Positions 17,770 to 27,146 of a stretch of 64,000 nucleotides of DNA are shown piece after piece (position 1 is the first letter of the stretch; each line of letters starts with the position of its first letter). The stretch comes from Candidatus Thiodiazotropha sp. (ex Epidulcina cf. delphinae) (lineage in GTDB: Bacteria > Pseudomonadota > Gammaproteobacteria > Chromatiales > Chromatiaceae), in NCBI GenBank assembly GCA_025656455.1, contig JAHXHS010000003.1:62001-126000 (forward strand). The letters are read 5' to 3'. Under the pieces are notes generated by a model, which had not been told where the DNA came from, searched no databases, and saw only the letters and a program-made list of their open reading frames with translations. The translations under genes and the position numbers were made by a program.

Positions 17770-20433
17770 ATGAACAAACGCCCACGACAAGCTATCACGG
17801 CCGAAGCGCATCGCCTTCTTGATCAGCGATCCGGCGAGGCCGACTGGCAGAGCTGGGGTCCGTACCTGAGCGAGCGCCAGTGGGGCACCGTACGGGAGGA
17901 CTACAGTGAAGGGGGAGGCGCCTGGGATTCCTTTTCCCACGACCACGCCCGCAGCCGTGCCTACCGCTGGGGCGAGGACGGCCTGGCCGGACTGTCCGAC
18001 AACAAGCAGCGCCTGTGCATGGCCCTGGGACTATGGAATGGCAAAGACCCCATCCTCAAGGAACGCCTGTTCGGCTTGACCAACGGCGAGGGCAACCACG
18101 GCGAGGATGTAAAGGAACTCTACTATTACCTGGATGCCACGCCTACTCACGCCTACCTGAAGTTCCTCTACAAGTATCCCCAGGCCGAATATCCCTATGC
18201 CCGCCTGTTGCAGGAGAACCGGCAACGGGGCATGGGCGAGCCTGAGTTCGAACTGTTGGATTCCGGCGTGTTCGATCAGAATCGCTATTTCGACGTCTAT
18301 GTGGAATACGCCAAGGAGGGACCAGAGGACATCCTGATGCGCGTCACGGTGCACAACCGCAGCGGCCGGGCCGCCACCCTGCACCTGCTGCCCCAGCTCT
18401 GGTTTCGCAACACCTGGAGCTGGGGTTACGATGCGAATCGTCCCGAGCTCTCGGCCACTGAGCTTGGAACCGTCAGTGTGCGCCACAACGAATTCGGGGG
18501 CTTCCACTGGTACGCGGAGGGCGCGCCCGAGTTTCTGTTCTGCGACAACGACAGCAACGTGCGCCGCCTCTACGGCATGGAGGGGCACGGGTATTTCAAG
18601 GATGCCTTCCACGACTACCTGATCGATGGCCGGGTCGAGGCGGTCAATCCGCAGCAGAGCGGCACCAAGGCGGCGGCCCTCTACCGCCTGGAGATAGCGG
18701 GCGGTGGCAGCGCCGCACTACGCCTGCGTTTGGGTAAGGACGTCGCCGGCGATGCCTTCACCGGGTTCGATGAGCTGATGCAGACCCGTATCGACGAGGC
18801 GGATGGCTTCTACGCCGGGCTGCAGGCGAATATCGATGACCCGGACCTGGCCCGGGTCCAGCGCCAAGCCCTGGCCGGCATGATCTGGAGCAAACAGTTC
18901 TTCTACTACGACGTGCCCCAGTGGTTGAACGGCGATCCGGACGGCCACCCGCCGCCGGCCTCGCGCCGCCACGGGCGCAATCGCGACTGGGAGCACCTGA
19001 ACAACGCCGACATCCTCTCCATGCCGGACAAGTGGGAGTACCCCTGGTACGCAGCCTGGGACCTGGCCTTCCAGTGCCTGCCCCTGGCCTTGGTGGATCC
19101 GGAGTTCGCCAAGGCCCAACTGGTGCTGTTGACCCGCGAGTGGTACATGCACCCCAATGGCCAGCTGCCCGCCTATGAGTGGGCTTTCGGGGACGTCAAT
19201 CCGCCAGTGCACGCCTGGGCCACCTGGGAGGTCTACTGCATGGACCGGGAGCGCAACGGCGGCAAGGGCGACTCCGCCTTCCTGGAGCGTGTCTTCCACA
19301 AGCTGATGCTCAACTTCACCTGGTGGGTGAATCGCAAGGATGCCGACGGCCGCAACGTGTTCCAGGGTGGGTTCCTGGGATTGGACAACATCGGGGTGTT
19401 CGACCGCAGCGCGCCCCTGCCCACCGGCGGCCACATCAACCAGTCCGACGGCACCGCCTGGATGGCCATGTACTCGCTCAACCTGATGCGCATCGCCCTG
19501 GAGCTGGGCCGGGAAAATCCCGTCTACCAGGATATCGCCACCAAGTTTTTCGAGCACTTCCTGCACATCGCCGCGGCCATGAACAACCTGGGTAATCAGG
19601 GGATCATGCTGTGGCACGATGAGGACCAGTTTTTCTACGACGTGCTCAACCTGCCCGACGGCAACAAGCTCTCCCTGAAGATCCGTTCCATGGTGGGTCT
19701 GATCCCGCTCTACGCGGTGGAGACCCTGCCCCAGGATCTGCTGGATGAGGTGCCTGAGTTCGCCCGGCGCATGAAGTGGTTCCTCGACTACAAGCCGGAG
19801 CTGCATGCCCTGGTCTCCCACTGGGAGGAGGAGGGGGCTCATGGCTGTCGCCTGGTGTCGTTGCTGCGCGGCCATCGCATGAAGGCCCTGTTGCGGCGCA
19901 TGCTGGACGAGACCGAATTCCTTTCGGATTACGGTGTGCGCGCCCTCTCCCGGGTCCATGCGGACGATCCCTACCGTTTCGACTGCACCGGCGAGACCCT
20001 GGAGGTCGGCTATTGGCCCGCCGAATCCCTTTCCGGCCTGTTCGGCGGCAATTCCAACTGGCGCGGCCCCATCTGGTTCCCTGTCAATTACCTGCTGATC
20101 AGCTCACTGCGCCGTTACCACCAATACTACGGTGATACATTCACGGTGGAGTGCCCGGTGGGCTCCGGCAACCATTTGAGCATATTGCAGGTGGCCGAGG
20201 AGCTCAGCCGGCGCCTGACCCGCCTGTTCCAGCGCGACGGCGAGGGCCGGCGGGCGGTGTTTGGCCATTCCGACAAACACCAGAACGATCCCCATTTCCG
20301 CGACCACCTGCAGTTCTACGAGTATTTCCACGGTGACAGCGGCCGCGGGGTGGGGGCCTCCCACCAGACCGGCTGGAGCGGCTTGGTGGCCAACCTGATC
20401 CATGAACTGCACGTCACGCCGGACAGACCCTGA
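17770..20433 (+). CDS. GH63-like glucosidase (MGH1-type glycoside hydrolase)
   Basis: 887 residues without a signal peptide, so cytosolic. The C-terminal half is an (alpha/alpha)6 barrel typical of GH63-like enzymes, with blocks [14 protein letters not shown] (containing the catalytic-acid-type Asp), [29 protein letters not shown], and near the end [21 protein letters not shown] (split: [21 protein letters not shown]) with a candidate catalytic base. The N-terminal beta-rich domain covers about 1-330. Family relatives cleave glucose from oligosaccharides or glucosylglycerate; the substrate is not determined by sequence. A strong ribosome-binding site AGGAAGAGAGG precedes ATG 17770. It is the first gene downstream of the sigma-54 promoter. 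Confidence 0.88.
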   Translation: MNKRPRQAITAEAHRLLDQRSGEADWQSWGPYLSERQWGTVREDYSEGGGAWDSFSHDHARSRAYRWGEDGLAGLSDNKQRLCMALGLWNGKDPILKERLFGLTNGEGNHGEDVKELYYYLDATPTHAYLKFLYKYPQAEYPYARLLQENRQRGMGEPEFELLDSGVFDQNRYFDVYVEYAKEGPEDILMRVTVHNRSGRAATLHLLPQLWFRNTWSWGYDANRPELSATELGTVSVRHNEFGGFHWYAEGAPEFLFCDNDSNVRRLYGMEGHGYFKDAFHDYLIDGRVEAVNPQQSGTKAAALYRLEIAGGGSAALRLRLGKDVAGDAFTGFDELMQTRIDEADGFYAGLQANIDDPDLARVQRQALAGMIWSKQFFYYDVPQWLNGDPDGHPPPASRRHGRNRDWEHLNNADILSMPDKWEYPWYAAWDLAFQCLPLALVDPEFAKAQLVLLTREWYMHPNGQLPAYEWAFGDVNPPVHAWATWEVYCMDRERNGGKGDSAFLERVFHKLMLNFTWWVNRKDADGRNVFQGGFLGLDNIGVFDRSAPLPTGGHINQSDGTAWMAMYSLNLMRIALELGRENPVYQDIATKFFEHFLHIAAAMNNLGNQGIMLWHDEDQFFYDVLNLPDGNKLSLKIRSMVGLIPLYAVETLPQDLLDEVPEFARRMKWFLDYKPELHALVSHWEEEGAHGCRLVSLLRGHRMKALLRRMLDETEFLSDYGVRALSRVHADDPYRFDCTGETLEVGYWPAESLSGLFGGNSNWRGPIWFPVNYLLISSLRRYHQYYGDTFTVECPVGSGNHLSILQVAEELSRRLTRLFQRDGEGRRAVFGHSDKHQNDPHFRDHLQFYEYFHGDSGRGVGASHQTGWSGLVANLIHELHVTPDRP

Positions 20434-20474
20434 ACGGCGCCGCTTACCTTTATCGAATAGGGAGAGAGAAGAAC

Positions 20475-21323
20475 ATGAACGATGAAACCCTGCCCGAGGT
20501 GATCATGCCGAGCTGCCCCAACCGTCAACTGCTGAAGGGCCAGAAGGCCCTGGTCACCGGCGCCAACTCCGGCATCGGTCGGGAGGTGGCCGTCTACCTG
20601 GCCAAGGAGGGAGCCGACGTGGTGGTCAATTACGTGGCCGGCAAGAGGGCCGCCAACCAAGCGGTGGCGGAGATCAAGGCCACCGGCCAGCGCGGTCTGG
20701 CCATCCAGGCAGATGTCTCCAATGAGGCGCAGGTGAAGGCCATGTTCCGCCAGATGTGCGATGCCTTGGGCACCATCGACATCCTGGTCAACAACGCCGG
20801 TCTGCAACAGGACGCCCCCTTCGACGAGATGACCCTGGCCCAGTGGAACAAGGTGCTAGGCGTCAACCTCACCGGCCAGTTCCTCTGCGCCCGTGAGGCG
20901 GTGCGCGAGTTCAAGCGGCGCGGCGTGGTGCCCGAGGTCTCCTGCGCCGCCGGCAAGATCATCAGCATGAGCTCGGTGCACGAGGTCATCCCCTGGGCGG
21001 GCCACGTCAACTACGCCGCCTCCAAAGGCGGGGTGATGTTGATGACCAAGAGCCTGGCCCAGGAAGTGGCGCCCTACCGCATTCGTGTCAACAGCATCTG
21101 TCCCGGCGCCATCCGCACCCCCATCAATACCGATGCCTGGGAGACGCCGGAGGCCTATGCCGAGCTGATGAAACTGATCCCCTATAATCGCATCGGCGAG
21201 CCCGAGGACATCGCCCGGGCTACCGCCTGGATGGCCTCTGACGATGCCGACTATGTGCAGGGGGTGAGCTTCTTCGTGGACGGTGGCATGACCCTCTATC
21301 CCGGTTTCGCCGAGGGGGGCTGA
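20475..21323 (+). CDS. SDR oxidoreductase, glucose 1-dehydrogenase-like
   Basis: 282-residue classical short-chain dehydrogenase. The Rossmann motif TGANSGIG is near residue 28, NNAG follows near 108, the catalytic Ser is in SMSSVHE, and the YxxxK pair is in YAASKGG. The C-terminal FVDGGMTLYPGFAEGG resembles glucose 1-dehydrogenases, which oxidise beta-D-glucose to gluconolactone with NAD(P)+. About 20 extra residues precede the Rossmann fold. GGGAGAGAG lies just upstream of ATG 20475. Its position behind a glucosidase suggests it oxidises the released glucose, which is inference. Confidence 0.88.
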   Translation: MNDETLPEVIMPSCPNRQLLKGQKALVTGANSGIGREVAVYLAKEGADVVVNYVAGKRAANQAVAEIKATGQRGLAIQADVSNEAQVKAMFRQMCDALGTIDILVNNAGLQQDAPFDEMTLAQWNKVLGVNLTGQFLCAREAVREFKRRGVVPEVSCAAGKIISMSSVHEVIPWAGHVNYAASKGGVMLMTKSLAQEVAPYRIRVNSICPGAIRTPINTDAWETPEAYAELMKLIPYNRIGEPEDIARATAWMASDDADYVQGVSFFVDGGMTLYPGFAEGG

Positions 21324-21327
21324 GCGG

Positions 21328-22128
21328 GTGCTGGAGACCCTGCGCCAGCACTGGTCCGAGTACCTCATGGAGGCCTGGGGCCTGGGCATGTTCATGATCT
21401 CTGCCGGGCTGGTGGTGGCCCTGCTGGAGTATCCCGGCTCGCCGCTGCATCCGCTGCTGCCCGATGCCGATCTGCGCCGGGCTCTGACCGGGCTGGCCAT
21501 GGGGCTGACCGCAGTAGGCATTATTTACTCTCCCTGGGGTCAGCAGTCCGGCGCCCAGATCAACCCGGCGGTGACCCTGGCCTTTCTGCGCCTGGGCAAG
21601 ATCGCGCCGCTGGATGCCCTGTTTTACATCCTGGCCCAGTTCGCTGGCGGTACCTTGGGGGTGCTGCTGGTGCTGCTCCTGCTTGGTGAGGCGTTTAGCC
21701 TGCCGCCGGTGAACCAGGTGGCCACCGTGCCCGGCGCCCAGGGTCCGCTGGTGGCTTTCTTGGCGGAGTTCGCTATCTCTCTGGGGTTGATGCTGACGGT
21801 GCTGTTCTTCATGAACTCGCAACGCCTCGGCCGCCTCACCGGCCTGGCGGCCGGCATCCTGGTAGCTACCTACATCATCCTGGAGGCGCCGCTCTCCGGG
21901 ATGAGCATGAACCCGGCGCGTACCTTCGCCTCAGCCGCCCCGGGGGGCCCCTGGACCCACGCCTGGATCTATTACACCGCCCCCATCCTGGGCATGTTGG
22001 CAGCGGTGGAACTGTACCGCCTGCTGCGGCGCGACACCCGGCGCATGTGCGCTAAGTTGGATCATCCCGACCACGTGCGCTGCATCCACTGCGGTTACGA
22101 GCCGCCAGAGCAGTCACTTAACCCTTAA
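21328..22128 (+). CDS. MIP-family aquaporin
   Basis: 266 residues with six predicted membrane helices and both channel signature boxes: NPAVTLAF in the first half and NPARTFASA in the second. The cytosolic C-terminus carries a small CIHCGYEP motif that could bind metal. The family conducts water or small uncharged solutes such as glycerol; the sequence alone does not decide which. GTG 21328 is the start, 5 bases after the SDR stop. Confidence 0.88.
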   Translation: MLETLRQHWSEYLMEAWGLGMFMISAGLVVALLEYPGSPLHPLLPDADLRRALTGLAMGLTAVGIIYSPWGQQSGAQINPAVTLAFLRLGKIAPLDALFYILAQFAGGTLGVLLVLLLLGEAFSLPPVNQVATVPGAQGPLVAFLAEFAISLGLMLTVLFFMNSQRLGRLTGLAAGILVATYIILEAPLSGMSMNPARTFASAAPGGPWTHAWIYYTAPILGMLAAVELYRLLRRDTRRMCAKLDHPDHVRCIHCGYEPPEQSLNP

Positions 22129-22142
22129 GGCGTAGACAAGCC

Positions 22143-23588
22143 ATGAGCGAACAAGCATACGAGGTTATCATCGTCGGTTCCGGTGCGGGCGGCTCGGCGG
22201 CAGCCTACGGCCTGGTCAAGGCGGGCCGCCGGGTGCTGCTGCTGGAGAAGGGCGGGCAGTTGCCTCGGGACGGCAGCACCCTGGATGTCAAGCAGGTATT
22301 CGCTGAAGGTCGTTTCAAGAACCGACAATCCTGGGTGGATAACCAGAACCGTCAGTTCATCCCTGGTGAGTTCCATAACGTGGGCGGCAAGACCAAGTGG
22401 TACGGCGCCGCACTGTTGCGCTTCGCCCCCCACGAGTTCGAGGCAGACCCCGATCACAAGTGCCTGGGTTGGCCCATCGGCTATGATGAGCTGGCGCCCT
22501 ACTACGAACAGGCCGAATCCCTGCTGGCTGTGACCCGCTTCGACAATGAACCTGAGCTGCAACAACTGATCGAGCGCATTCTCGCCTCCGATCCGGCCTG
22601 GCGCGCCGACGCCCTGCCCCTGGGCCTAAAGCGGGAGATTCTGGAGCATCCGGAGGAGGCCAAGCACTTCGATGGCTTCGCCTCCGCCTGCGGTTTCAAG
22701 TCGGATGCGGAGTGGAACCTGCTGGATGCCCTGAGGGGGGAATCGAATTTCCGGCTGATGCCCCATACGACGGCGACCGGGCTGCTCTACGCTGATGGCG
22801 ACCCGGCACAAATCACCGGCGTGGTTGGCGCCGACGGTGGCAGTTACCGGGCCGGCGCTGTGATCCTGGCCGCGGGCGCCATGAGTTCGCCGCGCCTGTT
22901 GCAGGATCATCTCGAGGTCACGGGACTGGGCGATTGCCTGCCCTCCGCCCCTCTGGTGGGGGCCAACTTCAAGTTGCACGCCAACAGTGCCCTGCTCGGC
23001 TTCTCGCCCTTCAAAAAGACCGATCTGCTGCGCAAGACCGCGATCTTTTTCAACGAGCACTATCCCCACAGCACCGTGCAGTGTCTGGGTTGGATGGACG
23101 GGGAGATCCTGGCTACCCAACTGCCCGCCGCAGTGCCTCGCTTCGTCGCCCGAGCCATGGGAGCACGGGCCTATGGCTTCTTCGTTACCACCGAGGACGG
23201 CTCCCATGCGGACAACCGTATCATCTCCTGTGGCGGCCATGGCGGCTTGCCGGTGTTGGACTACGAACTCGGGCGCCTGCCGCCGGCGCAGCAGGAACAT
23301 CAGGGGCTGATCCGGGCCTTTGAATCCGCCCTGCGCAAGGCCGGCCTGCTGGGCGTGTCCCGCTACATGGGACTGGCCGGCACCGCCCATGCCCTGGGCA
23401 GTCTGGTCACCGGTGATGACCCAGAGACCTCGGTGGTGGACGCCGACGGCCGGGTGCATGGCATGCAAGGCCTCTATGTTGCCGACGGGAGCGTGCTGCC
23501 GCGATCGAGTCGTGTCAATCCGGCGCTGACGATTTATGCCTGGGGCTTGCGCCTTGGAGATTATCTTACCAACGGAGCGTTGCGATGA
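22143..23588 (+). CDS. GMC-family FAD-dependent oxidoreductase
   Basis: 481 residues. The N-terminal dinucleotide fold has VIIVGSGAGGSAAAYGL (residues about 7-23). The middle motif GGKTKWYGAALLRF and the C-terminal GMC block GTAHALGSLVTG...DGSVLPRSSRVNPALTIYAW (quoted in parts) contain the catalytic His and Asn positions. GMC enzymes oxidise alcohols or sugars, including glucose and gluconate, often passing electrons to a quinone or cytochrome. No signal peptide is visible. It overlaps the next gene by 4 bases. Confidence 0.88.
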   Translation: MSEQAYEVIIVGSGAGGSAAAYGLVKAGRRVLLLEKGGQLPRDGSTLDVKQVFAEGRFKNRQSWVDNQNRQFIPGEFHNVGGKTKWYGAALLRFAPHEFEADPDHKCLGWPIGYDELAPYYEQAESLLAVTRFDNEPELQQLIERILASDPAWRADALPLGLKREILEHPEEAKHFDGFASACGFKSDAEWNLLDALRGESNFRLMPHTTATGLLYADGDPAQITGVVGADGGSYRAGAVILAAGAMSSPRLLQDHLEVTGLGDCLPSAPLVGANFKLHANSALLGFSPFKKTDLLRKTAIFFNEHYPHSTVQCLGWMDGEILATQLPAAVPRFVARAMGARAYGFFVTTEDGSHADNRIISCGGHGGLPVLDYELGRLPPAQQEHQGLIRAFESALRKAGLLGVSRYMGLAGTAHALGSLVTGDDPETSVVDADGRVHGMQGLYVADGSVLPRSSRVNPALTIYAWGLRLGDYLTNGALR

Positions 23589-24028
23589 ATGCACGAATTG
23601 AAGATAACAGCCGCGTTGCGCCGCAGCGCACGCTTGCGGGAGGCCTCGTTGCCACGGTCGTGGTGACCGCGATGATGTATTTCGGGGCATCGATGATGCT
23701 CGGGGCGCCGATGGACATCGCCGGCGAACTCGGTGCGATGCTCAATGTTCCGTGGCTCCTCGGCATGGTCATGCATTTCATGACCGGCACCGTCATATTT
23801 TCATTCGCGTATGCGTTAGTGGTCGGGCCGCGCTTGCCCGGGCATGCAGCGATCCGGGGCATGATCTGGGGCTTTGTGCTTTGGCTGATCGCAATGCTCG
23901 CGATGTCGCCGATGATGGGCAAAGGCTTCTTTATGGGCGCCATGCCCCAGGCTGTTGCGTCGTTGATGGGCCATCTCGCCTACGGCGTCGTACTGGGACT
24001 GATGGTACCGGTGTCTTCACGGCAATGA
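23585..24028 (+). CDS. Small four-helix membrane protein (DUF6789-like)
   Basis: 147 residues with about four hydrophobic helices (near 18-40, 55-80, 88-108, 118-142), rich in methionine and glycine. It resembles the DUF6789 family, whose role is unknown. The ATG overlaps the GMC oxidoreductase stop, and GGAG lies 7 bases upstream, so it is part of the operon. The high methionine content (MMYFGASMM, MSPMMGKGFFMGAMP) is notable. Confidence 0.8.
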   Translation: MNARIEDNSRVAPQRTLAGGLVATVVVTAMMYFGASMMLGAPMDIAGELGAMLNVPWLLGMVMHFMTGTVIFSFAYALVVGPRLPGHAAIRGMIWGFVLWLIAMLAMSPMMGKGFFMGAMPQAVASLMGHLAYGVVLGLMVPVSSRQ

Positions 24029-24039
24029 GAGGTCGGAGC

Positions 24040-25071
24040 ATGCAACGGATCGTCCTGTTTCTGCTGTTGCTTGGTGGCGTCTCGATCGGTTCGGCTGCCG
24101 GTGTGGGAAGCGTGGTCAGCGTCGAGGCGGTCGGTATCACGGTCAAAGACATACGAACGGCCACCGACTTCTATACGCGCGTGCTGTCTTTTGAAATCGT
24201 GGCTGACGAAGAGATATCGGGCTCCGAAACCGAGCACCTGTTCGGGGTATTCGGCATGCGCGCACGGATTGTGCGTTTGCGTCTCGGCGATGAATTTGTC
24301 GAACTGATCGATTTCATCGCCCCCGAGGGCCGCCCCATGCCTGTCGACAGCCGCAGCAACGACGAGTGGTTTCAACACATTGCGATCATCGTCAGCGATA
24401 TGGATGCAGCGTATGCGCATCTTCGTGACCACGGCGTCACGCACGCATCGCCGTCTCCGCAACGGTTGCCCGATTGGAATGTGAATGCAGCTGGCATCGT
24501 GGCTTTCTATTTCCGGGATCCCGATGGCAATCATCTCGAGATTCTTGAATTCCCGGCGGACAAGGGAGACCCACGCTGGCATGTACCGACGGATCGACTG
24601 TTTCTCGGCATCGATCATACCGCCATCGTCGTCCGAGATACAGAAGAAGCGCTGCGGTTCTATCGGGACGGATTGGGCATGACCGTTCGAGGACACTCGG
24701 AGAATTACGGAATCGAACAGGAACGCCTGAATAACGTGTTCGGCGCGCGGCTGAAGATCACGTCGGTGAGCGCGAGCAGCGGGCCCGCGATCGAGTTCCT
24801 AGAGTATCTGTCGCCGGGAACGGGGCGCCCGATGCCGGCGGACACAGGGGCCAACGATCTCTGGTACTGGCAGATACGCTTGCGGTCGGATTCGCTGGAT
24901 TCGCTGGCGAAGCGAATTACCGTGCAAGGCGGCTCGCTCGTGTCACCCGGCGTCATCACGATGCCCGAAGCCGCACGCTTCCGAAACGCATTGCACGCGC
25001 GCGGGCCCACCGGGCATGGTGTGCTGATCCACGACACGACGCGGGGTACAACCGGAGGACATCATGACTGA
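24040..25071 (+). CDS. Secreted VOC/glyoxalase-family protein with two domains
   Basis: 343 residues from ATG 24040 (AGG 7 bases upstream; in-frame ATG 24025 is possible). A signal peptide covers about residues 1-20 (IVLFLLLLGGVSIGSAA). Two tandem vicinal-oxygen-chelate domains follow, starting VEAVGITVKDIRTATDFY and LGIDHTAIVVRDTEEALRFY, each with the FRDPDGNHLEILE- or FLEYLSPG-type acidic metal-site strand. VOC proteins include dioxygenases, isomerases and lyases; the substrate is unknown. It overlaps the invertase gene by 8 bases. Confidence 0.85.
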   Translation: MQRIVLFLLLLGGVSIGSAAGVGSVVSVEAVGITVKDIRTATDFYTRVLSFEIVADEEISGSETEHLFGVFGMRARIVRLRLGDEFVELIDFIAPEGRPMPVDSRSNDEWFQHIAIIVSDMDAAYAHLRDHGVTHASPSPQRLPDWNVNAAGIVAFYFRDPDGNHLEILEFPADKGDPRWHVPTDRLFLGIDHTAIVVRDTEEALRFYRDGLGMTVRGHSENYGIEQERLNNVFGARLKITSVSASSGPAIEFLEYLSPGTGRPMPADTGANDLWYWQIRLRSDSLDSLAKRITVQGGSLVSPGVITMPEAARFRNALHARGPTGHGVLIHDTTRGTTGGHHD

Positions 25072-26476
25072 ATACGACCCATTATTGACCACAGCATGGG
25101 ATGAATTGGAGAAAGCCGTGATTTTTTATCGCGGTGAGCCTGTGGGAACGGTCGCCGCACGGGACCCACAGATCGATGCGCTCAACTATGATCAGTGTTT
25201 CACGAGGGATTTCGCGGTCTCGGCCGCCGCGTTTCTGATGCGAGGGCGCACGGACATTGTCCGTAATTTTCTCACCACTCTCGTGGAGCTGCAGAGCCGC
25301 GACAAGCACCTTGATTGTTTCCGGCCTGGGCAGGGACTGATGCCAGCCAGCTTCGGTGTCAAAAAACAGGGACCGGCAGAAGTGCTGGTTCCGGATTTCG
25401 GCGAGCACGCCATTGCCCGGGTTGCGCCAGTGGATTCCGGATTGTGGTGGCTGATTCTCCTGCGCGCCTATACCAGGGTGTTACGGGATGTGTCGCTGGC
25501 CCGCGAAGCCGAATTCCAACATGCGATCCGCCTGGTGCTCGAACTTTGTTTGACACCACGCTTCGACATGTATCCGACCATGCTCGTGCCGGACGGTGGC
25601 TACATGATCGACCGACGCATGGGTGTCTACGGCTATCCCTTTGATATCCAGGCTCTGCTGTTTGCGGCCCTTTCGGCGGCTCGAGAGCTATTGGCAGAGG
25701 GTGATCCTCTCGTGGACGCTGTCACCGAGCGCCTCGGTCATCTGACGTATCACCTGCGGCGTTACTACTGGCTGGACTTTCAGCGTCTGAACGAAATTTA
25801 TCGGTTCAGAGTCGAGGAATACGGCAGTGAAATGGTGAATACGTTCAACATCTACCCGGACTCTATCCCTGACTGGGTCATGCCTTGGGTTCCTTCCGAG
25901 GGCGGCTATTTCGTTGGAAACTTGGGGCCTGGACGCATGGATTTCCGCTATTTTGCCCAGGGCAACCTCTTAGCCCTGTTAACGTCGCTCGCAAGCGACG
26001 AACAGGCAGCCGCAATTATGGATCTCATGGAAAAGCGTTGGGAGGACCTCGTCGGCTCAATGCCCTTGAAACTCTGTTTTCCCGCCTTAGCAGACCGTGA
26101 TTGGCAAACCGTTACCGGCGCCGATCCCAAGAATTCCCCCTGGTCTTACCACAACGGCGGCAATTGGCCTTTCCTGCTCTGGCTGCTGGCGGGGGGCGCG
26201 ATCAAGGCGGGATGCCAGGAGCTTGCCCATCGCGCCCTCGATATCGCCGCATCGCGCATCACCGCGCAGCACTGGCCTGAATATTACGATGGCCGTGATG
26301 GACGCTTCATCGGAAAAGAGGCTAGGAGTTTTCAGACTTGGAGCATCGCCGGGTTCATTGCCGCTCACGAGATGTTGGCGCAGCCTCAGCATGTTGAGCT
26401 GTTCAGCTACGAAGAAAATCCGACGGTTGTGGCGTGTTCGCTAAGAGTCGCCGATGAAATGGCGCACGCTCGTTGA
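25064..26476 (+). CDS. Neutral/alkaline invertase (GH100)
   Basis: 470-residue cytosolic (alpha/alpha)6-barrel enzyme that hydrolyses sucrose to glucose and fructose. Family blocks seen in plant and cyanobacterial invertases are present in order: ALNYDQCFTRDF, GLMPASFGV, DFGEHAIARVAPVDSGLWWL, GYPFDIQALLF, GGYFVGNLGPGRMDFRYF, YHNGGNWPFLLW, and the C-terminal WPEYYDG...QTWSIAGF. No signal peptide. GGAGG lies 5 bases before ATG 25064. It closes the first half of the cluster and suggests that sucrose, a common compatible solute, is a substrate of the pathway. Confidence 0.92.
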   Translation: MTEYDPLLTTAWDELEKAVIFYRGEPVGTVAARDPQIDALNYDQCFTRDFAVSAAAFLMRGRTDIVRNFLTTLVELQSRDKHLDCFRPGQGLMPASFGVKKQGPAEVLVPDFGEHAIARVAPVDSGLWWLILLRAYTRVLRDVSLAREAEFQHAIRLVLELCLTPRFDMYPTMLVPDGGYMIDRRMGVYGYPFDIQALLFAALSAARELLAEGDPLVDAVTERLGHLTYHLRRYYWLDFQRLNEIYRFRVEEYGSEMVNTFNIYPDSIPDWVMPWVPSEGGYFVGNLGPGRMDFRYFAQGNLLALLTSLASDEQAAAIMDLMEKRWEDLVGSMPLKLCFPALADRDWQTVTGADPKNSPWSYHNGGNWPFLLWLLAGGAIKAGCQELAHRALDIAASRITAQHWPEYYDGRDGRFIGKEARSFQTWSIAGFIAAHEMLAQPQHVELFSYEENPTVVACSLRVADEMAHAR

Positions 26477-26580
26477 GGGCTGCGGTAAAAGTTAATAATC
26501 CCAACCTGCGAGGGATCTCGATATCGGCCCGATCATCGCGACATCCGATAGCGTTCGGCCGGGCCGGCGAACTCTTGTTG

Positions 26581-26831
26581 ACTCAAGTTTCAGAGTTCAA
26601 ATTTAACGCGTTCCCATGTTCTATGTGGGACCGCACAATGTGAACAGGGCGTAGGGTGCGGCCCTGCCGCACCATGCTGGGTTGCGCTCTTGTTTGCTAT
26701 GACGGATTTCTTCACTTCGCAGCCCCCTGACCCAATACCTTGGGTTCCAGGGCTTCAAGTTACGGTGCGGCAGGGCCGCACCCTACGAAACGCGTAGAAC
26801 ATGGGAACAAGATGAACTCCGAAACTTGAGT
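26581..26831. mobile_element. 251-bp MITE-like element, copy 1
   Basis: Terminal inverted repeats ACTCAAGTTTC / GAAACTTGAGT enclose 251 bases with no coding capacity. The element is flanked by the 5-base duplication TGTTG (26576-26580 and 26832-26836). The reverse complement matches the element at 54250-54500 at 246 of 251 positions without gaps. Inside are two opposed copies of a 23-base hairpin sequence (26651-26673 and 26764-26786). Confidence 0.9.
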
Positions 26832-26853
26832 TGTTGAGATATATCGGAACGTC

Positions 26854-26883
26854 ACGACTTACCGTGAGATTACGGTATTTCGT
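26854..26883. promoter_or_regulatory. 30-bp inverted repeat, candidate activator binding site S2
   Basis: ACGACTTACCGT and ACGGTATTTCGT flank the 6-base centre GAGATT. It shares 20 of 30 positions with the repeat at 17305-17334, including ACGA/TCGT ends and a GAxATT centre. Its centre is about 97 bases upstream of the TGGCACG element at 26965. Confidence 0.55.
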
Positions 26884-26964
26884 GGTGGTGAGGTATCGAA
26901 GATAGCGTGACTGCCGGTAGTTAACTGGTTGAATTACAGGCATTTTCACCCGTGGCGATCCACT

Positions 26965-26980
26965 TGGCACGACTCTTTCT
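26965..26980 (+). promoter_or_regulatory. Possible second sigma-54 promoter
   Basis: TGGCACG-ACTC-TTTCT: the -24 box is perfect, but the -12 box has T in place of the conserved G (TTTCT for TTGCT). It is about 167 bases upstream of the gene at 27147. The missing G makes this uncertain. Confidence 0.4.
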
Positions 26981-27146
26981 ATTGCTAATGATCATTTACC
27001 CTTGAAAGGGGAAGAGCCATTACTCAAGTTGGGGAGTCTCCATGACACGTTCTTGATACTATCTTTTGACCATCTTTGGATCGCGAATCTGGCAGTGATT
27101 AAATAGAAAAACGAAACTACAAAACTAACGAAACCTGGGTATTATC

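Noticed and set aside
18718..19959. 413-codon open frame antisense to the GH63-like gene
   Set aside because: Shadow frame without ribosome-binding site or domain.
23752..24039. Upstream extension of the VOC protein
   Set aside because: It overlaps the DUF6789-like gene out of frame; the signal peptide begins at ATG 24040.
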